The notes under the pieces are model-generated. The model was given only the letters and a program-made list of their open reading frames with translations. It was not told where the DNA came from and made no database searches. DNA of 19,821 nucleotides from Fragilaria radians (Eukaryota > Bacillariophyta > Fragilariophyceae > Fragilariales > Fragilariaceae): NCBI GenBank assembly GCA_900642245.1, contig CAAAJI010000393.1:1-19821 (forward strand). Reading direction: 5' to 3'. How positions within the stretch are numbered: the stretch's first letter is position 1; each line of letters starts with the position of its first letter. A program made the translations under genes and the position numbers. Shown here in pieces: positions 10,401-18,870 of the stretch.

Positions 10401-11321
10401 TGAAAGTTGTTGTACTTCTTTCTGTTGTTGTTGAATTTTCTCCTTCTCGATATGCATTTCCTTGCGCTCACGTTCAATTTCCTGTGACTTTTGCTGTAAC
10501 TCAATACTAGCCGCTTCCACATGGCCCTGTGTCTCGGTTTGCCGGACCAAGGATTGAGTCAATGATGCATGTTCTAACCTTAGATTTTTTAAGGACGTGT
10601 GAAGATCCTGTGATTCCGAACGGCTCTCTTCCAATTGCTTTTGAAGTTGCGAAATAATCATATCCTTTTCTCTTGCCGTATGAAGTAAGCCTTCACTATG
10701 TTCCTGCATTTCTTTCCGTTGACGGTCAACCATTTTCTGTTTTTCTTGAAGCTGTTCTTGACACTCAGCAAGGTGCTTTTGAAGGGTTGTTTTCTCTTCC
10801 ACTGCATGTCGTAACTCAACTTGTTGATGAGCACGAATTTCTTGGCTTTCTGAAAGGTTTGTCTGGAGGGAATTTACCAATTGCAATAGCTGTTTTCTCA
10901 TAACGTGTGACGTTGCTGCTGCAGCGGATGAAGAAGAGAACGAGCCATCCGTTGGCAATAATTTCGATGGTTCCTCCATCGTTATGACAGATACAGTTTC
11001 TTGAGAACTTATTCTAGATACATTCCATGTTGCTGGAGTTTCCTGTGGTTGCCCATGATTAGACGTCGGTGTGGTGATATGAGAGGACGATAAATCCATA
11101 GTTTCAAAAGTGAAGCGATTTTCGTTCTTCTTTTTTACTGTTGGCGAAGGAGACAACTTAGTTTTTCCTTGGTCTGTTTGATCGCTGGGTCTTACAGGTG
11201 TCAGATAAGGTTCCAGAACATCGGGAAGCCGCCGACGTCGTGGCACAGTCAAATTAAATGGATTCGAATACGTAGCTTCCATGGAGTGTTTCTTTTTTTC
11301 TCCCTCCCCATCAACCGCCAT
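7500..11321 (-). CDS. Large coiled-coil protein (1,273 residues), unidentified
   Basis: An uninterrupted frame runs from ATG 11319-11321 (MAVDGEGEKKKHS) to TAA 7500-7502. It can be opened six codons further upstream only from a GTG, which is an unlikely eukaryotic start. Residues 1 to about 145 are polar and probably disordered, with a basic patch (PRRRRLPDVLEPYL). From about residue 150 to the end the protein is almost continuous Glu/Gln/Lys/Leu heptad coiled coil without a motor or kinase domain. One break near residues 960-1000 has Trp residues in an aromatic helix (SWREEKEVVSAAFSKWLRV), which resembles a single Sfi1-type centrin-binding repeat. The C-terminus is basic. Such rods usually serve as scaffolds at centrosomes, basal bodies, Golgi or cell cortex. 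Which of these applies is not visible. No intron or frame break is seen. Confidence 0.88.
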   Translation of the reverse strand: MAVDGEGEKKKHSMEATYSNPFNLTVPRRRRLPDVLEPYLTPVRPSDQTDQGKTKLSPSPTVKKKNENRFTFETMDLSSSHITTPTSNHGQPQETPATWNVSRISSQETVSVITMEEPSKLLPTDGSFSSSSAAAATSHVMRKQLLQLVNSLQTNLSESQEIRAHQQVELRHAVEEKTTLQKHLAECQEQLQEKQKMVDRQRKEMQEHSEGLLHTAREKDMIISQLQKQLEESRSESQDLHTSLKNLRLEHASLTQSLVRQTETQGHVEAASIELQQKSQEIERERKEMHIEKEKIQQQQKEVQQLSRNIESQKVSLKQESYILENERKQVKALQQQLLEMQATQMEVETAQHEEEEKLIKIANALESRAQHLNEMESDLQANQRDFQEYQQEQQRKLTARDSEIKEITQRVISQESMLETWDTTLRERRSELDEKEKQLSAAESNLQKRAQELARIDRLIRGRCDDMELRAKSYEAKRLLTVQALEDLKGQRIEEESRLEDALSKLKEIQELQQKIQAEGEEAKMALTTKINQSQAHFEAVQAKLMEASNELEETQKRHQDIQEQNEAKQAEAARQLKLSSQKLKELEGELDEAESRRATLHITILSLQSEHEKLLYIIEQERKLWDEEKKAEMESEEQRLHEMRNEIAEEFREAREMMESELLAMTENMNSRHEQVSQELLSQMDQLDKMRESVDLAARSWTEKHKELELEKQNFDTKQNRLDQIVSQLESSRADQQSRQEELKSEIHRLQSALELERKTHSEALESLRKDSDVYLEKIRHSHAKELSDLVQGFQEERQNLNSQISNLQQELSNLEKKHEEEISNYVSKVSDLESDLAAARHKECAYESELKNLRLQLQDMEALHVSERNKLGKRIEQLEKDKLSLVDRDSNLLKREKELEEQKKQVEKAIKSNLASKSEFDKKLQEIEVKVREISVQATDLDRRRSQLEEQEHKIQRKLRQCAMKVLVNQSWREEKEVVSAAFSKWLRVTMMESAAQIDTSMDRTQIETLHKDIQFRDDLLQEKNSELTEKETELRKCQSHVGELEQKLSTTLQQVQALQEESDGIKTKLIDAEKKLEQKELQSMTKNYLLGEQVKKDREELKLQQEKLKQDKSALNQLDKFLKAKLREVSQQENQNADTKIIALEEELARQRLQTSDAQSKLQQIQDEKTKKEEELSARAKALEEAEIKLIQREQQLSADAFEYKKAEGKVFKLAQQLQAREVVMNEEQTKLATSIQEYKDAHERVRKLVQELEAEKHRIRLKSNQSGS

Positions 11322-11632
11322 GATAAAGTCTGACGACACTAATTACAGGCAGCACAATATCTATCAATCTAGAGACAGTATTCAAGAAGCTGGGAAAGTG
11401 ACTTTGACTCTAAGATGTCGTCCATGGATGATGAAGAAGATGGGTGAGTTACTCTATTCACAGTGTTATATTCGAAATCAGCGCCAATAAAAATCTATTT
11501 TTTTCTATTTTTAACGCCTTTTTTGGATCACATATAATTTGAACTCGCTAGCCTGAAAAATTTGCATTTGTAACATAGCGACCGGTAGCATCAGTTACCC
11601 ACTCACAATTTCAAGAAGAAATACATGTGAAA
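11322..11632 (-). promoter_or_regulatory. Short gap holding the coiled-coil gene 5' region and the upstream gene's 3' end
   Basis: The SET-like gene ends at 11633 and the coiled-coil gene starts at 11321 on the same strand, leaving 311 bp for one terminator and one promoter. The minus strand carries a possible upstream open reading frame from ATG 11423-11425 to TAG 11369-11371 (18 codons, beginning MDDILESKSLSQ). It would lie in the coiled-coil leader if transcription starts further up, and could then damp translation. A T/A-rich tract at about 11492-11520 is the most promoter-like composition. No defined core element can be named. Confidence 0.35.
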
Positions 11633-12622
11633 TTATTTGAGATCCTCCAAATTGACAGTCGCTTGCCAGTAGCCCCATCCATAGCGTGTACCCACCTCCA
11701 TGAATTCATCATTTTCAAACCGTACATCTCGAGAGAAAACAGATACAGGCCAGGATGGTACTAAACACTTGTGGGTGGCATCGTATTCTAATCTCCATGC
11801 TAATTGGATACAATTTCTCGCAGAAGATTCTTCATCGTAATATTCCTTGGATGCTGGAGGAGAGAAGAAATTCCAAGCCAAATCATTACTAAATTGACCT
11901 AAATTTTGAATCGTTATCTCCTCCTCATTTTGTAACACATCGGGACAAAAATATCGATCGAATCCTTCCATAGGCTGAATCACGAGTTCATCCATCTTTT
12001 CATCCCAGGAAAGGTCATGTCCTGCTAATCCACAGGTACCATTCCCTAATTCATTGGCAGCCCAAAGTAAGGCTTCTCCAACTTCCATGAATTGTCGATT
12101 CAAAAATATGGCTGTCCGATGACTACGCAATACAAATCCCACAGTCTTATCCCCCTCATCTAATTTTTGGAATTTGCCAGGTTTACCATAGCCACATAGT
12201 AATGTCCCTTCCGGTATGGTTACTGTCTCTACGGATTCACTACATCGAATAAAGAGTCCCAATTGTCCCGGTGCCACAACCGACTTCCCGACGGCCACAT
12301 CGATACCCAATTCCAAAAGTTGAAACTTCACAGACATGGTCTCATCTGTATTACTATAGTCATATATTGGTCCTGAATAAGGAATAGCTTCATTGGAACT
12401 GGATATCGACGTGTGTTGCCTTCGATTCAAAGTGCGTAACGGTTGATGTCTCCCATACGATATCCATGAACATTGATGAACTCCAAAGTTAAATCCCATT
12501 TGGAAGGATCTAGCTATCTGAATGAAAGGTAAAATAAAAATTAATTGAAGGATCTTTCCATTGTACTTTTCCTGTTTCAAGCTTCTCTGTGTAATCATGA
12601 TCTTTCTTTGTTTCATTGCCAT
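11633..12622 (-). CDS. Secretory- or plastid-targeted protein with possible SET-like features (329 residues)
   Basis: The frame runs from ATG 12620-12622 to TAA 11633-11635 without interruption. After a basic start of about 22 residues comes a hydrophobic stretch, ILQLIFILPFIQIARS (about 24-39), followed immediately by Phe. A signal peptide with Phe at the cleavage point is the hallmark of the bipartite plastid leader in diatoms ('ASAFAP'-type), so ER passage to the plastid is plausible. The mature part has VVAPGQLGLFIR, IPEGTLLCGYG and, near the end, FMEVGTRYGWGYW. These resemble the opening and closing strands of SET methyltransferases (G-x-G-x-F, 'IPxGTxLCxY', 'YGxxYW'). The usual NHxxxPN cofactor motif is not apparent, so catalytic activity is doubtful. 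Coding is well supported; the SET relationship is only suggested. Confidence 0.78.
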   Translation of the reverse strand: MAMKQRKIMITQRSLKQEKYNGKILQLIFILPFIQIARSFQMGFNFGVHQCSWISYGRHQPLRTLNRRQHTSISSSNEAIPYSGPIYDYSNTDETMSVKFQLLELGIDVAVGKSVVAPGQLGLFIRCSESVETVTIPEGTLLCGYGKPGKFQKLDEGDKTVGFVLRSHRTAIFLNRQFMEVGEALLWAANELGNGTCGLAGHDLSWDEKMDELVIQPMEGFDRYFCPDVLQNEEEITIQNLGQFSNDLAWNFFSPPASKEYYDEESSARNCIQLAWRLEYDATHKCLVPSWPVSVFSRDVRFENDEFMEVGTRYGWGYWQATVNLEDLK

Positions 12623-12678
12623 GCGTTATGTGAGATTTAGTTTCAAGTGTTTGTACTTCGTCCGGTTCCATCACATCC

Positions 12679-12722
12679 AGTGAGCCTAGTAGTACGACAC
12701 TAAGTAAGTGAGCCTAGTAGTA
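12679..12722. repeat. Two 16-base direct repeats upstream of the SET-like gene
   Basis: AGTGAGCCTAGTAGTA is present at 12679-12694 and again, identical, at 12707-12722, with start points 28 bases apart. The pair lies 57-100 bases upstream of the start codon of the minus-strand gene at 12622, where a promoter or 5' leader would be. They could be paired binding sites or a small local duplication. Function is not shown. Confidence 0.6.
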
Positions 12723-14147
12723 GCCATGTGATACTTTGCTTTCACAAGTAATTGATTGATACAGTCCCAAAAATTACATAACTGGACTAAGAATGGCTTT
12801 TGCTATGAAAATTGTAGCGGTCTACCAAAACTTCAATCTGCATCATAAATAAAACGAAGATTAAAAAGATCCTTCAAGAAACAGTGGGGCATTGAGGAGA
12901 AGACATTCTGCAGGCAACACCAAAAACATGAGGTTAGAAGATCAAAAGGAAACACTGTATGTGTATATACAGATCTTATGCAATTGGCAAAGCCAACATA
13001 AAATTGGTCTTGTGGAAGCAAGACTCCTGGAAAGATTCAATTTTGATATTAGAGGATTGAAAGGAATAGATTGGAAATGCCATTCTTTTGCATCTTCGTT
13101 GATAATGAGCTAATTTTGAACGCAAAGAGTGCTTTATTTTTATAACCTTGATAATAAAGTAATGTTTAAGTTGTGGTGATGCAGGCAAGAACTCAAGCCA
13201 CAATGCCAGCTAATCCCAAGGAAATCTCAAATCTTGGGAAAATGGATTGGAATTTTAAAGACTTATGAAAGAATTCGAGCGATGCTTCATTGTGCCAGAC
13301 ATTAAGATGAGATCAGAATTTTAATTTGGTTCAAATGAACATCTTCTACAACTGTCCACCTAACCATACCACTAAGAAGGAAAGGAGCATTTCTCCACAT
13401 GAACAATACTCTGAAGCAAAAATTGCTGCATACAATTTTTATGGAATCTTGGGTGCTGATATTTTATTTCTAGGGATAAATGCAGGAAAATTTGAAGGAT
13501 ATGCTTATCATATGTACAAGATGTTCATCAATAGAACAAAGCATTTGATTGAATCAAAGGATGCCATTTGGTCAAGCAAGAGCATTGGCTTATGGAAAGT
13601 AAAAGTGACATGGTTGAACGTGAAGATTTCGCAGAAGAAAAATTCCAATTTAAGAATACAAGTACAAAGGAAATCTGCAATAAAAAATGAGGAAGCGTCA
13701 AGAGACTGGATTATTACCCAGTCTCAAAAATTATAAATCACCATTCAAAAAAGAAAGTGTGATATTTATGTAAAGTAATAATCCTGAGATTCGTTACACT
13801 TATCTTTTGAGGCCTAGCTATCTTAGAGAGCCTACGAGTTGTTTTAAGTCTTGAATCTCAGATTAATTAAAGAAATTGATTTCAAGTAACAACGATCAAG
13901 GTATCTTATCAGCTCAAGAATTAAAAGTTTAAGTTTTGTGGGAGCTAACTTTTGGGTTCACATTATTATTTATGACTACACAGGTGACTGTTGGAGTTTC
14001 TTTATAACAAACAAGTACCAGTCAAAGCTCAAGAAAATCAAGGAGCAATAATTGATCATGGTATGGTAGTGAACATATCGATAAAAACAAAACATTCGAC
14101 GTTAAAGGATTTGGTTAATCGATGACTTTCGATTTTCATTTTACCTG

Positions 14148-14165
14148 TTAGGGGTTAGGGGTTAG
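14148..14165. repeat. Short interstitial telomere-like repeat
   Basis: The bases read TTAGGGGTTAGGGGTTAG, i.e. two and a half units of a seven-base G-rich telomere-like repeat. The canonical diatom telomere is thought to be TTAGGG, so this has one G too many per unit. It may be a scar of repair or chance. Confidence 0.3.
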
Positions 14166-14351
14166 CTCTCACGACCAGAGCAGCGATATTTTAATTTGTG
14201 ACAGCAATCTCTCCAAATCTCCTTGGTTTACACATTTAGTCAATATATCTACCAAAATATACTTTATAGATACAAGTTCATTCACGTTTTCGCGTTTTTA
14301 ACTTCCTCACTAAATGATGCTAACACGCAATGTTTTGCTTTGTTCGTGGTC

Positions 14352-14930
14352 TCATTTTTGGGAAAATGACACTTTTCGATATTTCAACGACCTCGGATAC
14401 TTTATATCATTTATGTTACCCCAAAGTTCTTTGATTACCTCCAGTAATGGTATAACTTCTCTAATTACTGTAGATATTGCCAGGAATTCATTCTCATTTG
14501 ATGATACACTGGACAATTTGCATATTTGTTGATACATCCAGTTCTAGACTGTTCCAAATTGGAGTCCCATTCTGCTGCAGCAGGATCCCAATCTCCCGCA
14601 AATGATGCATCTACATATATACTTTGAAACCCTAATTTAGAGTTGGCATTTAAATTACACTCTTATCCAGTGTGCATTTCAAGTATCAACCCAACCACTT
14701 AATTGCCTCGAATTGTTCTACTCATGGATCTGAGACAACCGTGCTTTGTGGCGAATGGTATATGATATATATGGTTGTAACGTTTCCCACGAGGATTGAA
14801 TCATCAGTGTACGGTACAAATATGACCTTTCCTTTGTAGAAAAGGTTTTCATCAACTTCTCTTGCAGCAAAGCCATCCTGTTTCAAAACTTTTGCTCAAA
14901 GATTCGGTTGGCCTGAATGCCTCCAAGATA
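14352..14930 (-). mobile_element. Decayed Ty1/copia reverse transcriptase and RNase H remnant
   Basis: Reading the minus strand, the pieces come in copia pol order but in shifting frames. GFAAREVDENLFYKGKVIF is followed directly by VPYTDDSILVG, whose YTDD box at 14800-14811 corresponds to the YVDD reverse transcriptase active site. Next are AIKWLG-YLKCTLDK, the copia connection segment, with a stop inside, and YVDASFAGDWDP at 14582-14617, the RNase H first strand with its catalytic Asp. Last is SSNENEFLAISTVIREVIPL, the RNase H 'LSSTEAEY' region. Stops, frameshifts and a probable small deletion between the last two blocks show it is dead. The direction is right to left. Integrase, Gag and both LTRs were not found around it, so only a pol fragment survives or the rest is too decayed to see. 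Confidence 0.85.
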
Positions 14931-16327
14931 CACAGGTCTGCCGTTGGAATGCTGCCATACATCGTACAGTCTTCAAGACCTGATTTGGCAAGTGATGTTC
15001 AAAAATTGCTCTTAATCCCCACAATTTTCCAAATATAATTTTTATGCGAAATAGAATCAGTGACTAAAGGAAATACCGTTCACATTGTTTGATATCATTC
15101 AAAACTCATCGACAAATGTAAATCCCATGAATTGATCATGATCCAGACTTAGATATGGAGGATAAGACCTCACATTGTGAATGTCTTGCAAATAATTGTA
15201 ACTTAGGTTTTTTTTATTGAGAGTACATATCATATGAGAGTTTTTAAGTCTTTGGAAAGACCACTTGTGAACGTGTATATCCATTCCTGAATACTATCCA
15301 TTTGTACAAATGCAGATTTTCAATTAATACTTATGAGGGGTCAATACAAGTTGTCCCCATTAAGCCACCAAAACTTCCATAACTCAAGTAAAACATATTG
15401 AAATTGATGTTCACGCCTGCTTAATGATGAAGATGACACAATGGTGTAATTGCATTCCTTTTGGATGCTTGCAAATGGTGATTAGCCAAAGCTTTGTGCA
15501 ACTCAAGTCATTCCAATGCTTGGCCAGGTGAAGGTCATCAAAGAACATTACAGAAATTTGTTTTACCTCTAGGTATCTTCCAAAGGTTGTGTTATTTTAG
15601 ATAGTATACCTAATCAAAAGTTAGAATGGCTGTAATACAGATAATTCTCATAACTAAGAGACAATACAGTCAGTTATATGAGTCATGCCAATGATTTTAT
15701 TAACGCCAGAATATTGCAGTGACGTTAGCTTACATATCAAACGAGTTGCATCCAGAATTGCTACTGAACTTGTTCCAGAAGTATGATATCCTTTTAGGTC
15801 AAGCAATGCGTTACTAGACAATCCAGCACTTGCTGAGTAATGGCATGGCAGTTGTTTTGGATACAAGTGACTGAGGGAGGAAATTAATGCCATAATATAT
15901 CAAGATGTCCATGAAATAATAAGAGCAAGAATGGCATTTAGCTTTATTCAGAGTCAAGCGAATTTCATTTGACAAAGATGCATCAGCAACAAAGAAATTT
16001 TAATTCCGCATTCTAGAGGTCAACCAGGAATATGGATAATCAAGTTTGAGCATGTATTGGTGTCTTTTGCTTACGATTTTAAGTTGTATGTATTGTGATT
16101 GAGGACTATGATTCCTAGGAATAAATTTAAAAGGCAACAATGACGAAGACAAAGATGTGATCAAGGAACAATGTTGCCTCAAGTGGCAGTACTGTAGAAA
16201 CGTTTAGCTCAGAAAAACGAAAAAAAGCTGTTGATTGTAGTCACACTCTATTTCTCTGACTTATCTTGAGTCTATTAGAAATCAATAACTTGATTGAACC
16301 TGCTTCAAATTTTCTTGAGATGCCTTT
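14931..16327. other. AT-rich region without a recognised gene
   Basis: This 1.4 kb lies upstream, in element orientation, of the copia reverse transcriptase remnant, so decayed reverse transcriptase N-terminus and integrase would be expected here. I could not identify either with confidence. The longest minus-strand open frames (15099-15284, 15654-15893 and 16000-16182) have no family motif. The right end also holds the sequence downstream of tail C. Confidence 0.4.
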
Positions 16328-16558
16328 CATCCTCGCTTGTTGCACTTTGGTACGTGAGAATCTAAACCAAACGAACTAGATTCTGAATGCCAAACAAATC
16401 GCTCACCTGTATGAAGCATGCCAAGGCTCCCAATATGCCTTTTACTCTACAGAATTTCCCTCTGACGGCACAATTAGCATATACTTTATGCCATAGAGGA
16501 GTACAACAAATTTGGATGCTCCAGAAACAGCGGCGTACCATCTCTCCCCAATCTCGAT
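16328..16558 (-). pseudogene. Tail C: broken copy of the last ~80 codons of the ATPase/helical-repeat family
   Basis: On the minus strand the segment opens with CGAGATTGGGG, as at the matching point in copy A. It then has GAGCATCCAAATTTG against GAGCATCCAAGTTTG in A. After a diverged middle with frame changes and a stop, it closes with GSLGMLHTGERFVWHSESSS, against GSLGKLHTGESFVWFSDSSR in A, followed by a TGA at 16328-16330. It begins within about 25 bases after the stop codon of copy B, in the same orientation. In the best-preserved stretch (AGCCTTGGCATGCTTCATAC) it differs from copy A at one base but from its neighbour B at several. It therefore derives from an A-like gene rather than from a simple repeat of the end of B. 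No ATPase or repeat region precedes it. Confidence 0.82.
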
Positions 16559-16568
16559 CCTGGCTTTC

Positions 16569-16595
16569 ATTTAGTTTGGGCCTAGGCGGCTAAAT
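16569..16595. repeat. Imperfect palindrome at the copy B / tail C junction
   Basis: ATTTAG at 16569-16574 pairs with CTAAAT at 16590-16595 around a perfect eight-base palindrome, GCCTAGGC, at 16580-16587. The palindrome contains the TAG stop codon of copy B (16582-16584) and lies exactly where similarity to copy A ends on the B side. A foldback at this spot could mark the recombination point that placed tail C behind B. Confidence 0.6.
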
Positions 16596-18870
16596 TAAAT
16601 GAAGTAGATTCCGAGAACCAATCAAAGCACTCTCCTGAATGGAGTTTGCCAACGCTCCCACTATGTCTTTTCCTCCCCTTACAGCTAGTTCCCATTGATG
16701 AAGAGCTGAGCATGGAATGAAAATCGGAACTTTTTATTGATGACAGTAGCAAATTTGAATGCTCCTGGAGAAGTGACATACACTTTCGGAGTGCTCCCCA
16801 ATTTTGGTACATTTCAAAAGCGGTTCTCATGTAGGTGGAAGCCCATTGAACATCATTCAAACCCAAATAATAGTAGGCGACTCTCTCATTTATCACAGCA
16901 ACAAAGTTTGAGAATCCTGCACGTCGAGAGGCAGATATTGCTGAATCAAACAATCCATTTATCTGTGATTCAGGTTTTCTCTTGAGTACCGCAATCTCTG
17001 CTCGGAGGTGCATCAAGGCATGTGAACAGTTTACATTACCACCCTTCACCCATGCTTCCAATTTTTGGACTCGCTTAAATGCAAGCTTTCGATATTTTTG
17101 CTGACCAGTTTTTCTTGCCACAATGATAGCCCCAAGGCCCTCAGTCCATAACATCATATTGACATAAAACATACATCCATCTAAGTCTGGAGGACAACCA
17201 AAAGCTAGTTTGTTTAAGTTATCGAGCAGAACTTCGTAGTCATTGAAGTATACAGCCATTATCAACTTTCCTAACCAAAGTGCCTCGATACATTGTTGCA
17301 CCCCGCAACGTACCATTGAACCTTCAGTCATGGCTTCGCCATCAAGTACGGTAGGATTGGAGACATTTGACGTCAAATTAATGACAGATTGATGATAAAT
17401 CTTTAAGAAATGAAGGGCTGAACAGACATTGTAGGATCCCATCTCTTGGCTGAACGCAGTCATATCTTTCAACAAATTATCCAATGGTAAACCCACATAA
17501 TAGAAGATAGATAGGTAAAAGTGGCAACAATAAAATCCATAAACCGTATCGCCTACTTCAAAGCCGGTTCGATAGGCATGCAATAATGGCTCCAAGCTTT
17601 GATGAAGCGGTTTCTTGAGATGATCTAATCCTCCATAATAGTTTGTGAAAGTTCTTGGGATACCAACTTTGGTATCCTTTACAATTTCAACTGCTATCTC
17701 ACCTATAGCATAGCCTTTTGAGAAATCTCCTGTCCATGCTAAAATCATCCCAAACGCAGACAAAATTGACCCTGCCTCATCTGTGAAGCCATGACGGAGG
17801 ATCAAAGTCGTATTGACCAATACAAGAGTGGCCATCATATCCATCTGTCTCATTTGAAAACAATATGTAACTAGAATATTGATAATTTTAACAACAGCAA
17901 TCTTCAATGGATCGCTTGCCTTGCGGTAGTTCCACAACGCCCCCTTATTTACTTTCCTCATCATGAAATTAGCTTTGACCAAAGCAAGTATCACTGTGAT
18001 TTTGTTAAATTTTTGTGGCAGCTTCACACCCATTAGTTTCACAAATCCCAAGCCTTCTTGAATGCACACCTCCATCATTCCCTCAGCACCATATGAATCC
18101 ACACATGTTAGAAAGGCAGGAGTCATTTCCTCTAAGGAATTAGCATTTTGAATTATCTCCTCAGCAGCAGCTCGACAATTTCGAAAATGTCCTAGACAAA
18201 GCTCCACCTTTGCTTGATAAACCAATAGCTTCAGTTGTGTATCGTACTGAAGCCATCTTTCATTTCTGATTGAGTATAAGCCATTGCGTAAATATTCTGC
18301 TGCAGGTCCATATGCAGATAACTGAATACTTTCCTTTGCAGCAAAGAGATAAAGTTTGGCAATTTCAGCTGCCTCAAATGGGCATTCGATAAGATGCAAG
18401 GAATAATTGAATTGCCCTGCAGCAAGAAAAGTAAGCCCAATATCTTCATTTTGCTGTCGTAATTCCAGCAAGATACGCCCAATTTGAAAATGCAGCGTAT
18501 CTGGTCTACGCAGTTGTGGAATCAGTGAATAAAGTGCTTGGTGAATCTTATCATGAGCAAATCTGTAAAAAGAAGAGCCTGGATGTCTAAAAACTATACC
18601 TTGCTCCGATGCATATTCAAACGAATTCATCAGAAAAGCATGGTTAATAAAATTCGGATCATTCAGAAAGAATAACTTGACAATCACAGATTCCAATATT
18701 GCCGTATCAAATTTAGGGCCAAAACACGAGGCAAACGTTAGAGCTCTGAGGACATGAACAGGAAGAGTTGCCATTCTTGACACAATTTTGTCCACAATGT
18801 TGTCCCCAACATTTATATTGGATTTTATACTTTCAGTATCCCATTCCCACCCAAAATGTATCAAAGAATA
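16582..18870 (-). pseudogene. Copy B: 5'-truncated ATPase-family gene lacking the whole ATPase domain
   Basis: Open for 760 codons on the minus strand from about 18864 to TAG 16582-16584. It aligns without visible gaps to copy A from SIHFGWEWD to near the end, with roughly four of five residues the same. Similarity stops abruptly near 18868-18870; the 280 N-terminal residues of A (P-loop region, Walker B, GNP motif) are absent, and no splice acceptor precedes the break. The frame can be opened only from TTG at 18864. The first ATG is at 18772-18774 (MATLPVHVLRAL), giving a possible 730-residue protein of helical repeats only. Where A has stops, B has Gln and Arg codons. In a 37-codon sample (A 4297-4407) I counted six codons differing silently and five changing the residue, fewer replacements than neutral drift predicts. 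It may be a recent pseudogene or a repeat-only protein still made. Confidence 0.8.

Larger units (their letters stand above)
12623..14351. other. AT-rich region without a recognised gene
   Basis: The right-hand part must carry little, but the left end is the upstream region of the SET-like gene. A 16-base direct repeat (AGTGAGCCTAGTAGTA) occurs at 12679-12694 and 12707-12722. A plus-strand open frame from ATG 13335 to TAA 13734-13736 encodes 133 residues with no similarity I recognise, and its Lys/Asn/Ile-rich make-up fits chance in AT-rich DNA. A short telomere-like run, TTAGGGG twice and then TTAG, lies at 14148-14165. If the copia remnant to the right once had a 3' LTR it should be in 13750-14350, but I could not delimit one. 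Confidence 0.45.

Noticed and set aside
8280..10903. Several open frames of 60-130 codons on both strands within the coiled-coil gene
   Set aside because: They are shadows of a long, compositionally biased coding frame on the minus strand.
13335..13736. A 133-residue plus-strand gene
   Set aside because: No family motif, Lys/Asn/Ile-rich content and surroundings full of stops fit a chance frame in AT-rich DNA. I mention it but do not call it a gene.
14148..14165. A true chromosome-end telomere
   Set aside because: Only two and a half units of a seven-base variant, inside ordinary sequence.
16737..16985. Plus-strand open frame of 82 codons inside copy B
   Set aside because: It is antisense to a frame that aligns throughout with copy A.
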